In this document: piece after piece, positions 33,619-46,700 of the stretch
Numbering within the stretch: the stretch's first letter is position 1
Layout of the letters: each line of letters opens with the position of its first letter
Source: Anisus vortex
Taxonomy: Eukaryota; Mollusca; Gastropoda; Planorbidae
Assembly: GCA_949126835.1 (NCBI GenBank)
Contig: OX421502.1
Location: forward strand, 40,881,473-40,945,472
Reading direction: 5' to 3'
DNA: 64,000 bases
Translations under genes and position numbers: made by a program
Notes under the pieces: model-generated
Told to the model about the DNA's origin: nothing
Database searches by the model: none
What the model saw: only the letters and a program-made list of their open reading frames with translations

Positions 33619-33800
33619 TTTCACCTTGTGTGAATGTTATTTTAGGTCTTTCACCACGTGTGAATGTCATGAAGTAGGCCTTTCACCATGTGTGAAGTAA
33701 AATGTCATGTAGGCTTTTCAGCATGTGTGAATGTCATTTTAGGTCTTTCACCCCATGTGAATGTCTTGTATAGGCCTTTCACCGTATGAGAATGACATAC
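33619..33800. repeat. degenerate tandem repeat, about 30-bp unit, LRRC59 3' region
   Basis: About five diverged copies of TTTCACCATGTGTGAATGTC with variable spacers, downstream of the LRRC59 stop, possibly within its 3' UTR. Confidence 0.7.
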
Positions 33801-34477
33801 AATTGACTTCTTGTTGATAGGAATCTAACACATTGGCACAATAGGTACATAGGTGAAAAAATCTATTTTTAAATATTGTGTGTATTAATAGTTTAGACTG
33901 AGTTGACAAACAGTGCTAACATTTTGACTGTGAAATCTCATAGAGGAAAATGTACATCTTTGAAGGTTTGTCTGCATGTGTCTACTTGGTTCAAATTCTT
34001 GCTTTGTAGTACTAGTACATTCTCTTTTGACCATATTAGTTTCAGCAAATGTTTCTAGAAACAATATCTGTTCATTGTCTTCAAACAATATTTGAATATA
34101 GCAAGAAATGGTTTGATAATGTGTTGATGCATTTGGTCATTTAGTTTACTTGCCAACTACAAGCAACTTTAACTTCTTAAAGGATCTTTACACATTTTAT
34201 AAAAAGTGGTTTGTTTTTCATTAAACAGCTAATACTTTTTATTCTATAACACAGGCTACTAATTGTAAACTTTGCCCTTTGACTCCCAGTAACAGTGTCC
34301 ATACCTCTAGGCTTGCATTAGATTGATCGTAACAAAATGAAACATTGTGGCAGTTTCATGTGTGTTTTAAAACACAGAAAATGATGGATCTTGGATGAAA
34401 GGGTTTAAAAAGCACATTTTATTTATTGATATTTATCAACATTGAACTCTGCTTGGCAGCACTCTACATAATCATTA

Positions 34478-34483
34478 AATAAA
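34478..34483 (+). promoter_or_regulatory. candidate polyadenylation signal for LRRC59
   Basis: The first canonical AATAAA on the plus strand after the LRRC59 stop that I found, about 1.27 kb downstream. Earlier ATTAAA variants exist (for example near 33541), so the true 3' end is uncertain. Confidence 0.35.
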
Positions 34484-34659
34484 CAAAAATCTTTTGTTCT
34501 ATTAATAGATTAACTATAGTTTTTTCTTTCCTTTTTTTCTTTGATACAATTATAATATGCTTACTAAAATATGTTTTAGATTTCCAAGTTGAAAAAAAAA
34601 AAAAATGGAATCCACATGTTGAAGTAACAAAAAAATCACTAAAACATTAGGTTTTGTAA

Positions 34660-35235
34660 AAAGGAACTTTTACAAATTATGTAACAAGAATTTAAATGCT
34701 ATATCACATTAGTTAGACCTATACTAGAATATGCATCTTCTGTAAGGGACCCATCAACTAAAGAAAACATTTAAAAAATTATAACAAATTCAGAAAAGAG
34801 CTGCATGGTTCATTACTAGCGAATATTCACAACTGACAAGAGTAACACAAATAGTTACGGGTAAGTCACTAAACCTAGAAAAACTAGAAGAGTAAAATAG
34901 TATTAATACATAAGGCATTAATTAAATAATTAACTTAGAAATACAACAAAATAACAATGTATTACAATACTTAGATAATTGTTTTTAATTCCTTATTAAG
35001 AACAAATGCATATAAGTACTCTTTCTTCCTGAGTGGCATCCAGGCATGAAATGGGTTGCCTGAACAAACCAGTAACACCATCAGTTAAAAGACCAGATGG
35101 AATAAAAATTCAAGCTTAGATTCAAACCACTGATAAGTGTAGGACACGATAATCTTTTGTATAGAAGGAATATCTGTAATATATATAATTATAATCTATC
35201 GACACGATCATCTTTTGTATAGTAGGAATATCTGT
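34660..35235 (+). pseudogene. degenerate 3' end of the local non-LTR retrotransposon
   Basis: Broken plus-strand frames give RPILEYASSVRDPSTKEN, then a KRAAxFITSEYSQLTRVTQI-like block and LPEQTS-like C-terminal motifs, typical of the end of jockey/CR1-type reverse transcriptases. It ends in the shared tail AATCTTTTGTATAGAAGGAA with TATCTGTAATATATATA, which is itself duplicated (35140-35235). Many stops. A short antisense piece (GCCTGGATGCCATTCAGTAA) follows at about 35259-35285. Confidence 0.75.
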
Positions 35236-35299
35236 AATATATATATATAATATATCTATGCCTGGATGCCATTCAGTAAGCAAAAGACCTAGGCACTAA

Positions 35300-36150
35300 C
35301 TTGTATGTGTTAGTTCTTGCAATTTGTTAGACTTTACTTCATTAGACTACCAGTGCCAAGTGAATGTTCATAGTCATATAGGTCTACAGAATTCTACAGT
35401 TTCATTAATGTCAATGATGTAATAAATAATTGAACCAGTGACTTAGGGCACTGGTAGAGATTCATGGTTTCACCAACAAGCTGCATTTTAACATTTCTTT
35501 CAAAATCAACATTCTTATCAAGAAGCAAATAAAAAGTATTCTTAATTTATTAAAGAAACAAACTGTAAAAATATCAGTAATTGAATTGTGAGAAAAATAA
35601 CCTTAAGAATGAACATACACAATGACCTATTTAATTAGCACACAATGACCTATTTAACTAGCACTTAAGCTGTGATGGTAGCAAGCTTGTATGGTACAAG
35701 TTAAAACCATATATATTTGTATACATTTTCTATTGAAGTGTATACCCCAGTTGGCCTTGTGTTTTGTTTGTTGAGAATAAAGAAAATCTGGGATAGAAAT
35801 AAATGAATACCAAACCAAACATTGAATATCATTGAAAGAGAAAAGAGAGATAGTTTAACTTGAACCAAAAATAAGTTTATCAAACAATTAAAGTTTATTG
35901 AATAAATAAATCATTCCAGAAAATTGTTGGATACAATTTAATACAAAAAATACTTCCTTCAGCCACTTTAAGAATATTACACATAGAAAGAAAGCTTATA
36001 CCATCCTAAATGTTACACATATACCGTGATTGTTTTTAAAACACCAACCAAAAAGATCAAAGACATCTAAAACATTTAACAAAAGAATGTTTTTAACTAA
36101 TGCCAAAAGAAAGTTTTTTTTAAAAACATCTTCCAAACAAAACACAATAT
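35300..36150. other. intergenic, nothing recognised
   Basis: AT-rich, with a short local duplication (ACACAATGACCTATTTAA at about 35618 and 35641). No gene. Confidence 0.45.
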
Positions 36151-36159
36151 TTCAAAACA

Positions 36160-36281
36160 AATACCAAAAAACAAGTCCAACAAAGATAGTTTTAAAACAA
36201 ATACCAAAAAACAACTCCAACAAAGATAGTTTTAAAACAAATACCAAAAAACAACTCCAACAAAGATAGTTTTAAAACACT
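36160..36281. repeat. short tandem repeat, 40-bp unit, 3 copies
   Basis: ACAAATACCAAAAAACAACT plus 20 bases, three copies, A-rich. Confidence 0.85.
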
Positions 36282-36389
36282 GACTAAAAGAAACAAAGGA
36301 AGTAAACAAATCTGATTCTGCAGTTTATTTCTGTACCCATGGGCCTGAACAAAGTGTGAAAACACATACGCTCCCATTAAGAGTAAACC

Positions 36390-36735
36390 GGTGGGCTAAC
36401 GCATGGTGAACAACCCCTGTTACACCTACAAGTATCATTGCGCCGCAGAGGCTCTGAGACTCGGTGGTTAGGAAGCAATGAGAACAACAGCCCGTCTAAA
36501 CCTCACCATGGGGCCTGGATATCCAGGTCGACGGTCTGTGCTACCGGGGTACAGTGCAGGTATACAAGCGAGCCACCACGATAGTAATCCAAGATGGATT
36601 CCGCAGGTGGGGAGAGAAGTGTAGTGCAGGTAGTGCGGAGACCGTACCATGTTACGCAACATGTCCTATCGGTTTGCTGTCTCAGACAGGATCTTGGTCT
36701 GTTCCCCCTTGCATCGATACACTCTGACGTAAGAA
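36390..36735. other. GC-rich segment of unknown nature, possible dispersed element
   Basis: About 340 bp with much higher GC than the flanks, containing GTTACACCTACAAGTATCAT and GGCCTGGATATCCAGGTCGA. I find no tRNA-type A/B boxes in proper order, no terminal inverted repeats and no conserved protein. It looks like an inserted element of foreign composition. Confidence 0.4.
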
Positions 36736-37799
36736 CCGGAAGGATGATGGTGCAGTATTTTCTTTATAAAATTATAGATTTTTTTATAGATAATTTAGGT
36801 GATATAAAATATCCGTAGACAATATTGAGTCTTTACTTCAGTAAACAACAAGAAGGTGAGTGAAAATTAAAAGAATGTACATAATTCATTTAAAACTTAA
36901 ATTGGGAAAATACTTTTCAAAGTGGTCTGTCCATAAGACAAGCATAAAATTGAAACAGACAACATTTTAGAACTAAATAATAACAATAGGTTCATAATAT
37001 GACCATATTACACTAGAACTAACATATGGAAAGTAAAGTAATTTTTTTTTCTAGATAAATTGATAATTTACAATAGAACAGAATAAAACTTTCAATGATC
37101 AAGTTGTGAATGATAACAATCATAAAATGAAACAAATTGATAACTAAACAATCCACCACTATAATTATAAAGTGATGAAATAAAGTCAATGTTTGAATGG
37201 GAATCTGACATTCATGTTCTTCCATCCCACCAGCCAAGTCAGTTGGCCTTTCAAATATAAAATATAATATTTGTATTATAATAGGAAGAGATCAGTAAAT
37301 CTCTGTCCTAATATTGAAGCATGAATATAGAAAATATGTAACCTGGATAATTTCTGAGATTTTAAAGTGCACATTTTTCAGATAAGCAAATTTCAGTGGT
37401 CAGAACAGATTGAATCCACTTTATGTAATTCTTATGGGGTAAATGTATTTGATATTTCTCATTTTTGAAAAAACAACCTTTCCCTGAGAAGGGATTAATC
37501 AGGAATAATGGAGTTCTGTCAACATTTTTGTAAGCATTAAAAAAGTAACAATGTAATCAACAGAAACAATATGTAGACAGGGGAGGTAACCATATCTCCT
37601 GACTACCCTACGGAACACTTTTACTTTTTAAACCAACAATACAATTGTACAAAGGCTATAGAAATATTGCTACATTAATTATATTATGAGAACAATAATA
37701 AAGAGACTTAAAATATTTCAAATCAACATCTAGGATATAACAGAAGTAATAACAATGGAGTTAGAACAAAGACAGGTGTAGATCAACTCAACAAAAACT
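36736..37799. other. intergenic, 3' flank of NFXL1
   Basis: AT-rich; probably holds the NFXL1 3' UTR (minus strand). No convincing poly(A) signal placed. Confidence 0.4.
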
Positions 37800-40700
37800 C
37801 TAATTGTAGGCCAAGTAAAAAGCAGCACAAGTTGCAGACAGCACGCCAACTACAAGTATAATGTGAAATTTATATTTGCTGAGAGCAGATTCTTCAAGTG
37901 TCTCCTCCTTGTGTTTACGTGATTTCTTCTTTCTGCCTCTCATCATTCTTTCAAATTCTTGTAATTCAGCTTCCTGTTTCTTTAAATCTTCCTCTTCTTT
38001 CACTTTGGAGCTCAGCTCATTGACATTCTGATCAACACAAACATTATTAGGCACATTAGTTGAACTCTTTTAATATATGTAATGTAGCCAATATGTGCAC
38101 AACACATTAGTTTAACTCTTTTAATATATGTAATGTAGGCAATATGTGCACAACACATTAGTTTAACTCTTTTAATATATGTAATGTAGGCAATATGTGC
38201 ACAACACATTAGTTTAACTCTTTTAATATATGTAATGTAGGCAATATGTGCACAACACATTAGTTTAACTCTTTTAATAAATGTAATGTAGGCAATATGT
38301 GCACAACACATTAGTTTAACTCTTTTAATAAATGTAATGTAGGCAATATGTGCACAACACATTAGTTTAACTCTTTTAATAAATGTAGTCAATATGTGCA
38401 CAACACATTAGTTTTACTCTTTTAATATATGTAATGTAGGCAATATGTGCACAACACATTAGTTTAACTCTTTTAATATGTGTAATGTAGGCAATATGTG
38501 CACAACACATTAGTTTTACTCTTTTAATATATGTAATGTAGGCAATATGTGCACAACACATTAGTTTAACTCTTTTAATAAATGTAATGTAGGCAATATG
38601 TGCACAACACATTAGTTTAACTCTTTTAATAAATGTAATGTAGGCAATATGTGCACAACACATTAGTTTAACTCTTTTAATAAATGTAATGTAGGCAATA
38701 TGTGCACAACACATTAGTTTAACTCTTTTAATAAATGTAATGTAGGCAATATGTGCACAACACATTAGTTTTACTCTTTTAATATATGTAATGTAGGCAA
38801 TATGTGCACAACACATTAGTTTAACTCTTTTAATAAATGTAATGTAGGCAATATGTGCACAACACATTAGTTTAACTCTTTTAATAAATGTAATGTAGGC
38901 AATATGTGCACAACACATTAGTTTTACTCTTTTAATAAATGTAATGTAGGCAATATGTGCACAACACATTAGTTTAACTCTTTTAATATGTGTAGGCAAT
39001 ATGTGCACAACACATTAGTTTAACTCTTTTAATATATGTAATGTAGGCAATATGTGCACAACACATTAGTTTTACTCTTTTAATAAATGTAATGTAGGCA
39101 ATATGTGCACAACACATTAGTTTAACTCTTTTAATAAATGTAGTCAATATGTGCACAACACATTAGTTTTACTCTTTTAATATATGTAATGTAGGCAATA
39201 TGTGCACAACACATTAGTTTAACTCTTTTAATATATGTAATGTAGGCAATATGTGCACAACACATTAGTTTAACTCTTTTAATAAATGTAATGTAGGCAA
39301 TATGTGCACAACACATTAGTTTAACTCTTTTAATATGTGTAGGCAATATGTGCACAACACATTAGTTTAACTCTTTTAATAAATGTAATGTAGGCAATAT
39401 GTGCACAACACATTAGTTTAACTCTTTTAATAAATGTAATGTAGGCAATATGTGCACAACACATTAGTTTAACTCTTTTAATATGTGTAGGCAATATGTG
39501 CACAACACATTAGTTTTACTCTTTTAATATATGTAATGTAGGCAATATGTGCACAACACATTAGTTTAACTCTTTTAATAAATGTAATGTAGGCAATATG
39601 TGCACAACACATTAGTTTAACTCTTTTAATAAATGTAGTCAATATGTGCACAACACATTAGTTTTACTCTTTTAATATATGTAATGTAGGCAATATGTGC
39701 ACAACACATTAGTTTAACTCTTTTAATAAATGTAATGTAGGCAATATGTGCACAACACATTAGTTTAACTCTTTTAATAAATGTAATGTAGGCAATATGT
39801 GCACAACACATTAGTTTAACTCTTTTAATAAATGTAATGTAGGCAATATGTGCACAACACATTAGTTTAACTCTTTTAATATGTGTAGGCAATATGTGCA
39901 CAACACATTAGTTTAACTCTTTTAATATATGTAATGTAGGCAATATGTGCACAACACATTAGTTTTACTCTTTTAATATATGTAATGTAGGCAATATGTG
40001 CACAACACATTAGTTTAACTCTTTTAATAAATGTAGTCAATATGTGCACAACACATTAGTTTAACTCTTTTAATAAATGTAATGTAGGCAATATGTGCAC
40101 AACACATTAGTTTAACTCTTTTAATAAATGTAATGTAGGCAATATGTGCACAACACATTAGTTTAACTCTTTTAATAAATGTAATGTAGGCAATATGTGC
40201 ACAACACATTAGTTTTACTCTTTTAATATATGTAATGTAGGCAATATGTGCACAACACATTAGTTTAACTCTTTTAATAAATGTAATGTAGGCAATATGT
40301 GCACAACACATTAGTTTAACTCTTTTAATAAATGTAATGTAGGCAATATGTGCACAACACATTAGTTTAACTCTTTTAATAAATGTAATGTAGGCAATAT
40401 GTGCACAACACATTAGTTTAACTCTTTTAATATGTGTAGGCAATATGTGCACAACACATTAGTTTAACTCTTTTAATATATGTAATGTAGGCAATATGTG
40501 CACAACACATTAGTTTTACTCTTTTAATAAATGTAATGTAGGCAATATGTGCACAACACATTAGTTTAACTCTTTTAATAAATGTAATGTAGGCAATATG
40601 TGCACAACACATTAGTTTAACTCTTTTAATAAATGTAATGTAGGCAATATGTGCACAACACATTAGTTTAACTCTTTTAATATGTGTAGGCAATATGTGC

Positions 40701-43700
40701 ACAACACATTAGTTTAACTCTTTTAATATGTGTAGGCAATATGTGCACAACACATTAGTTTAACTCTTTTAATATATGTGGCAATATACTATGCAAATAA
40801 TCTGAATGTAGGACAAAAAAGTTTCAAGCAATTATCAGCCAGCTATCTTAGTGAAGTCTAAACAAATGAATGACCTGAACATTTTGTACCTGTGTTTTAG
40901 ATTTACAGTTGCTGTCACACTCTGGTTTAGGTGTTCTATCTTTCTCCTTACACAGGACATCTTTCTTGATTCTCTTACATTTACATCTGAGGACCACTTT
41001 CTTGTCACACTTGGTCATGTTTGGACAGAGTCCACTGTGGCATGTAGCTCCGCATGGATGGCCACAGGGCATCTAATCACAGAGGGATGAAAGACCATGT
41101 TATAAGCCTTCAATTTTTACATGTCTTTGATAATCAAATGCAATCTTAGTTATAGCTCAGTCATAAGGAATATCGAATCTCAATCAATGGGATGTGTCTG
41201 TGTATATATTGGATGTGTGTCTGTGTATATATTGGACATGAATATGTCTGTGTATATATTGGATGTGTGTCTGTGTATATATTGGATGTGTGTCTGTGTA
41301 TATATTGGACATGAATGTGTCTGTGTATATATTGGACATGAATGTGTCTGTGTATATATTGGACATGAATGTGTCTGTGTATATATTGGATGTGTATCTG
41401 TGTATATATTGGACATGAATGTGTCTGTGTATATATTGGATGTGTGTCTGTGTATATATTGGATGTGTGTCTGTGTATATATTGGACATGAATGTGTCTG
41501 TGTATATATTGGATGTGTATCTGTGTATATATTGGACATGAATGTGTCTGTGTATATATTGGACATGAATGTGTCTGTGTATATATTGGATGTGTGTCTG
41601 TGTATATATTGGATGTGTGTCTGTGTATATATTGGACATGAATGTGTCTGTGTATATATTGGACATGAATGTGTCTGTGTATATATTGGACATGAATGTG
41701 TCTGTGTATATATTGGATGTGTATCTGTGTATATATTGGACATGAATGTGTCTGTGTATATATTGGATGTGTGTCTGTGTATATATTGGATGTGTGTCTG
41801 TGTATATATTGGACATGAATGTGTCTGTGTATATATTGGATGTGTATCTGTGTATATATTGGACATGAATGTGTCTGTGTATATATTGGACATGAATGTG
41901 TCTGTGTATATATTGGATGTGTGTCTGTGTATATATTGGATGTGTATCTGTGTATATATTGGACATGAATGTGTCTGTGTATATATTGGATGTGTGTCTG
42001 TGTATATATTGGATGTGTGTCTGTGTATATATTGGATGTGTGTCTGTGTATATATTGGATGTGTGTCTGTGTATATATTGGATGTGTGTCTGTGTATATA
42101 TTGGACATGAATGTGTCTGTGTATATATTGGATGTGTGTCTGTGTATATATTGGATGTGTGTCTGTGTATATATTGGATGTGTGTCTGTGTATATATTGG
42201 ACATGAATGTGTCTGTGTATATATTGGATGTGTGTCTGTGTATATATTGGATGTGTATCTGTGTATATATTGGACATGAATGTGTCTGTGTATATATTGG
42301 ATGTGTGTCTGTGTATATATTGGATGTGTGTCTGTGTATATATTGGACATGAATGTGTCTGTGTATATATTGGATGTGTGTCTGTGTATATATTGGACAT
42401 GAATGTGTCTGTGTATATATTGGATGTGTGTCTGTGTATATATTGGATGTGTGTCTGTGTATATATTGGACATGAATGTGTCTGTGTATATATTGGATGT
42501 GTGTCTGTGTATATATTGGATGTGTGTCTGTGTATATATTGGATGTGTGTCTGTGTATATATTGGACATGAATGTGTCTGTGTATATATTGGATGTGTAT
42601 CTGTGTATATATTGGACATGAATGTATCTGTGTATATATTGGACATGAATGTGTCTGTGTATATATTGGATGTGTGTCTGTGTATATATTGGATGTGTGT
42701 CTGTGTATATATTGGATGTGTGTCTGTGTATATATTGGATGTGTGTCTGTGTATATATTGGACATGAATGTGTCTGTGTATATATTGGATGTGTGTCTGT
42801 GTATATATTGGATGTGTGTCTGTGTATATATTGGATGTGTGTCTGTGTATATATTGGATGTGTGTCTGTGTATATATTGGACATGAATGTGTCTGTGTAT
42901 ATATTGGATGTGTGTCTGTGTATATATTGGATGTGTGTCTGTGTATATCACTTATATATATTGGACATGTGTCTGTCACTATTGGATGCGTGTCTGTGTA
43001 TTTACCTCTTTGGGACATGGCTGCTCACAAGATTTAAGGACGTCCTTTTCAACATCGGAGGCTGAGTTCCACTTGACGCACTCAATGTGCTTGACCAAAG
43101 TCTGGCAATGACAGCGCATGCGAATCATCATGTGACACTCTGGGCAAGGCGGTGGATGGCACGGCTTGACACAAGGGTGAGTACAGCCATCTGGGCGTCG
43201 AGCCTCACAGCCCAATTCACATTTCAAGCATTCGTCACCAGCCTGTGAAAACAAAAGTTGATTGTGCATAGTCACCAGCCTGTGAAAACAACTACGACTG
43301 ATATGTGTAAATTGTATTCATGTTAACCAGTAATGTACACAAGTAGTCTAAATACAAAGTTTGGATTTTGCTTGAGTATTCATAGAAATTATTCAAACAG
43401 CTGTTGAATATTTTCAACAAAACAAATATATTGGTCTGAGTTAAGGAATCCTAAACTAAATTATTGTTATTTTTTAAATTGTACTACACTGCTTTGTCCT
43501 TTACAGTAAAATTCTTAAACGTTCCAAAATTTGATTCAGTTGTTCCTAGCTTTCCCAAACAGTATGAACATTGTTATATATAGAGAGCTATTGTAAAACT
43601 ATATAATGTGACAGTTCAACCAGACCTCATAGTTGTAGTACAGAGCTATTGTAAAACTATTTAATGTGACAATGCTTAATTCAACCAGACATCATAGTTG

Positions 43701-46700
43701 TAGTGCAGAGCTATTGTAAAATAATTTAATAAGATAAATATCTACTGACTGTAACAGTATCTTCAGTTCCAGTTACTTTGTGACACTCGAGTTGACACAC
43801 ATGGTTTCCACAGGCCAACTGGCGACCACATTTTCTACAGCAGGAGTAAGACTTGACACGGTAACAGGGAATCTGGCTTGTCTGTTGAGCAAGTTATTTT
43901 ATTATATCACAACAAATACATGACAATTAATACAATCTAAACAAACAAATATTAACTCACTGATCAAAATTAATACAAACAATGAGTGGAGAAGTGTTTA
44001 GATGTTTGCGTTAGATAAGTGAATAATAAATAAATCATTCACTCATTCTGAATTAGATTGCAATAACTTTCAGGGATAACTTCACTCATTCTGAATTAGA
44101 TTGCATTAACTTTCAGGGATAACTTCACTCATTCTGAATTAGATTGCAATAACTTTCAGGGATAACTTCACTCATTCTGAATTAGATTGTAATAACTTTC
44201 ATGGAGGACGTCACTCATTCTGAATTAGATTGCAATAACTTTCAGGGATAACTTCACTCATTCTGAATTAGATTGCATTAACTTTCAGGGATAACTTCAC
44301 TCATTCTGAATTAGATTGCAATAACTTTCAGGGAGAACTTCACTCATTCTGAATTAGATTGCAATAACTTTCAGGGATAACTTCACTCATTCTGAATTAG
44401 ATTGTAATAACTTTCATGGATAACTTCACTCATTCTGAATTAGATTGCAATAACTTTGATGGATAGCTTCACTTATTCTGAATTAGATTGCAATAACTTT
44501 GATGGATAACTTCACTTATTCTGAATTAGATTGCAATAACTTTCATGGATAACTTCACTCATTCTGAATTAGATTGCAATAACTTTGATGGATAACTTCA
44601 CTCATTCTGAATTAGATTGCAATAACTTTGATGGATAACTTCACTCATTCTGAATTAGATTGCAATAGCTTTGATGGATAACTTCACTCATTCTGAATTA
44701 GATTGTAATAACTTTGATGGATAACTTCACTCATTCTGAATTAGATTGCAATAACTTTGATGGATAACTTCACTCATTCTGAATTAGATTGCAATAACTT
44801 TCATGGATAACTTCACTCATTCTGAATTAGATTGCAATAGCTTTGATATATAACTTCGCTCATTCTGAATTAGATTGTAATAACTTTGATGGATAACTTC
44901 ACTCATTCTGAATTAGATTGCAATAGCTTTGATGGATAACTTCACTCATTCTGAATTAGATTGCAATACATTTCTTGGATAACTTCACTCATTCTGAATT
45001 AGATTGCAATAACTTTTTATGGATAACTTCACTCATTCTGAATTAGATTGCAATAACTTTCATGGATAACTTCACTCATTCTGAATTAGATTGCAATAAC
45101 TTTCATGGATAACTTCACTCATTCTGAATTAGATTGCAATAGCTTTGATGGATAACTTCACTCATTCTGAATTAGATTGTAATAACTTTGATGGATAACT
45201 TCACTCATTCTGAATTAGATTGCAATAACTTTGATGGATAACTTCACTCATTCTGAATTAGATTGCAATAACTTTCATGGATAACTTCACTCATTCTGAA
45301 TTAGATTGCAATAGCTTTGATATATAACTTCGCTCATTCTGAATTAGATTGTAATAACTTTGATGGATAACTTCACTCATTCTGAATTAGATTGCAATAG
45401 CTTTGATGGATAACTTCACTCATTCTGAATTAGATTGCAATACATTTCTTGGATAACTTCACTCATTCTGAATTAGATTGCAATAACTTTTTATGGATAA
45501 CTTCACTCATTCTGAATTAGATTGCAATAACTTTCATGGATAACTTCACTCATTCTGAATTAGATTGCAATAACTTTCATGGATAACTTCACTCATTCTG
45601 AATTAGATTGCAATAGCTTTGATGGATAACTTCACTCATTCTGAATTAGATTGCAATAACTTTGATGGATAACTTCACTCATCCTGAATTAGATTGTAAT
45701 AACTTTCATGGATAACTTCACTCATTCTGAATTAGATTGCAATAACTTTCAGGGATAACTTCACTCATTCTGAATTAGATTGCAATAGCTTTGATGGATA
45801 ACTTCACTCATTCTGAATTAGATTGTAATAACTTTGATGGATAACTTCACTCATTCTGAATTAGATTGCAATAACTTTGATGGATAACTTCACTCATTCT
45901 GAATTAGATTGCAATAACTTTGATGGATAACTTCACTCATTCTGAATTAGATTGCAATAACTTTGATGGATAACTTCACTCATTCTGAATTAGATTGCAA
46001 TACATTTCTTGGATAACTTCACTCATTCTGAATTAGATTGCAATACATTTCTTGGATAACTTCACTCATTCTGAATTAGATTGCAATAACTTTTATGGAT
46101 AACTTCACTCATTCTGAATTAGATTGCAATAACTTTCATGGATCATATTTTACCTACCATGGCTTCATTCAGGAAACAAAAAAAAAAAGAATTGAAACCA
46201 AATCGAGTCAAATAATTTGTTGCTTTTAAACAACTTTATATTCTTAGACGGACAGGCAATATTTTTTCAATCTATATATTTAACTGGTATGGGTAATGAA
46301 TATTATACTCTAATGAAAAATTGCTTACATTGTATCAAATTCTAAACAATTTTCTTCTTTTAAGAAAACAGTTTCTTATATAATGAATACATACTTCATG
46401 GAGTCCAAGACACTGGACACTAATTAGAACTTGACAAGGTGGACATTGTTTGGCAATTTTTTGAATGACCACTGGTTTAGCATCCCACGGTCCAGCTTTA
46501 ATTCCCTGAGAGAGCAATGACAAAATGTGATCAAACATCTAAATGATGTGACTTCTAAAATTCTAATTACACACTGACTTCATTTTCAATGAAGAGGTTT
46601 AGAAAGCTCAGTTCAATATCTGTCTTCTAAATAGAGAGCTAAACAAGTCTATATGAGTTTTATCCATACTCCAATATTTGAACTAATGAAACCTTTCTGG

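Noticed and set aside
38012..40702. Series of minus-strand frames with 17-residue repeats (KRVKLMCC)
   Set aside because: Translation of the intron 14 minisatellite, broken wherever units are 45 bp with TAG; the overlap with exon 15 is in another frame.
41161..43018. Very long open frames (566, 596 and 612 codons, minus strand; several on plus)
   Set aside because: They are translations of a short tandem repeat, open in several frames on both strands, and only overlap NFXL1 exon 13 and its intron. No conserved protein.
43750..43881. Alternative exon 12 start 12 nt inside (AAGCCAG|ATTCC)
   Set aside because: Possible in frame, but the outer acceptor CAACAG|ACAAGC keeps the conserved spacing before PC in this family, so I used that one. 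Both could be used.
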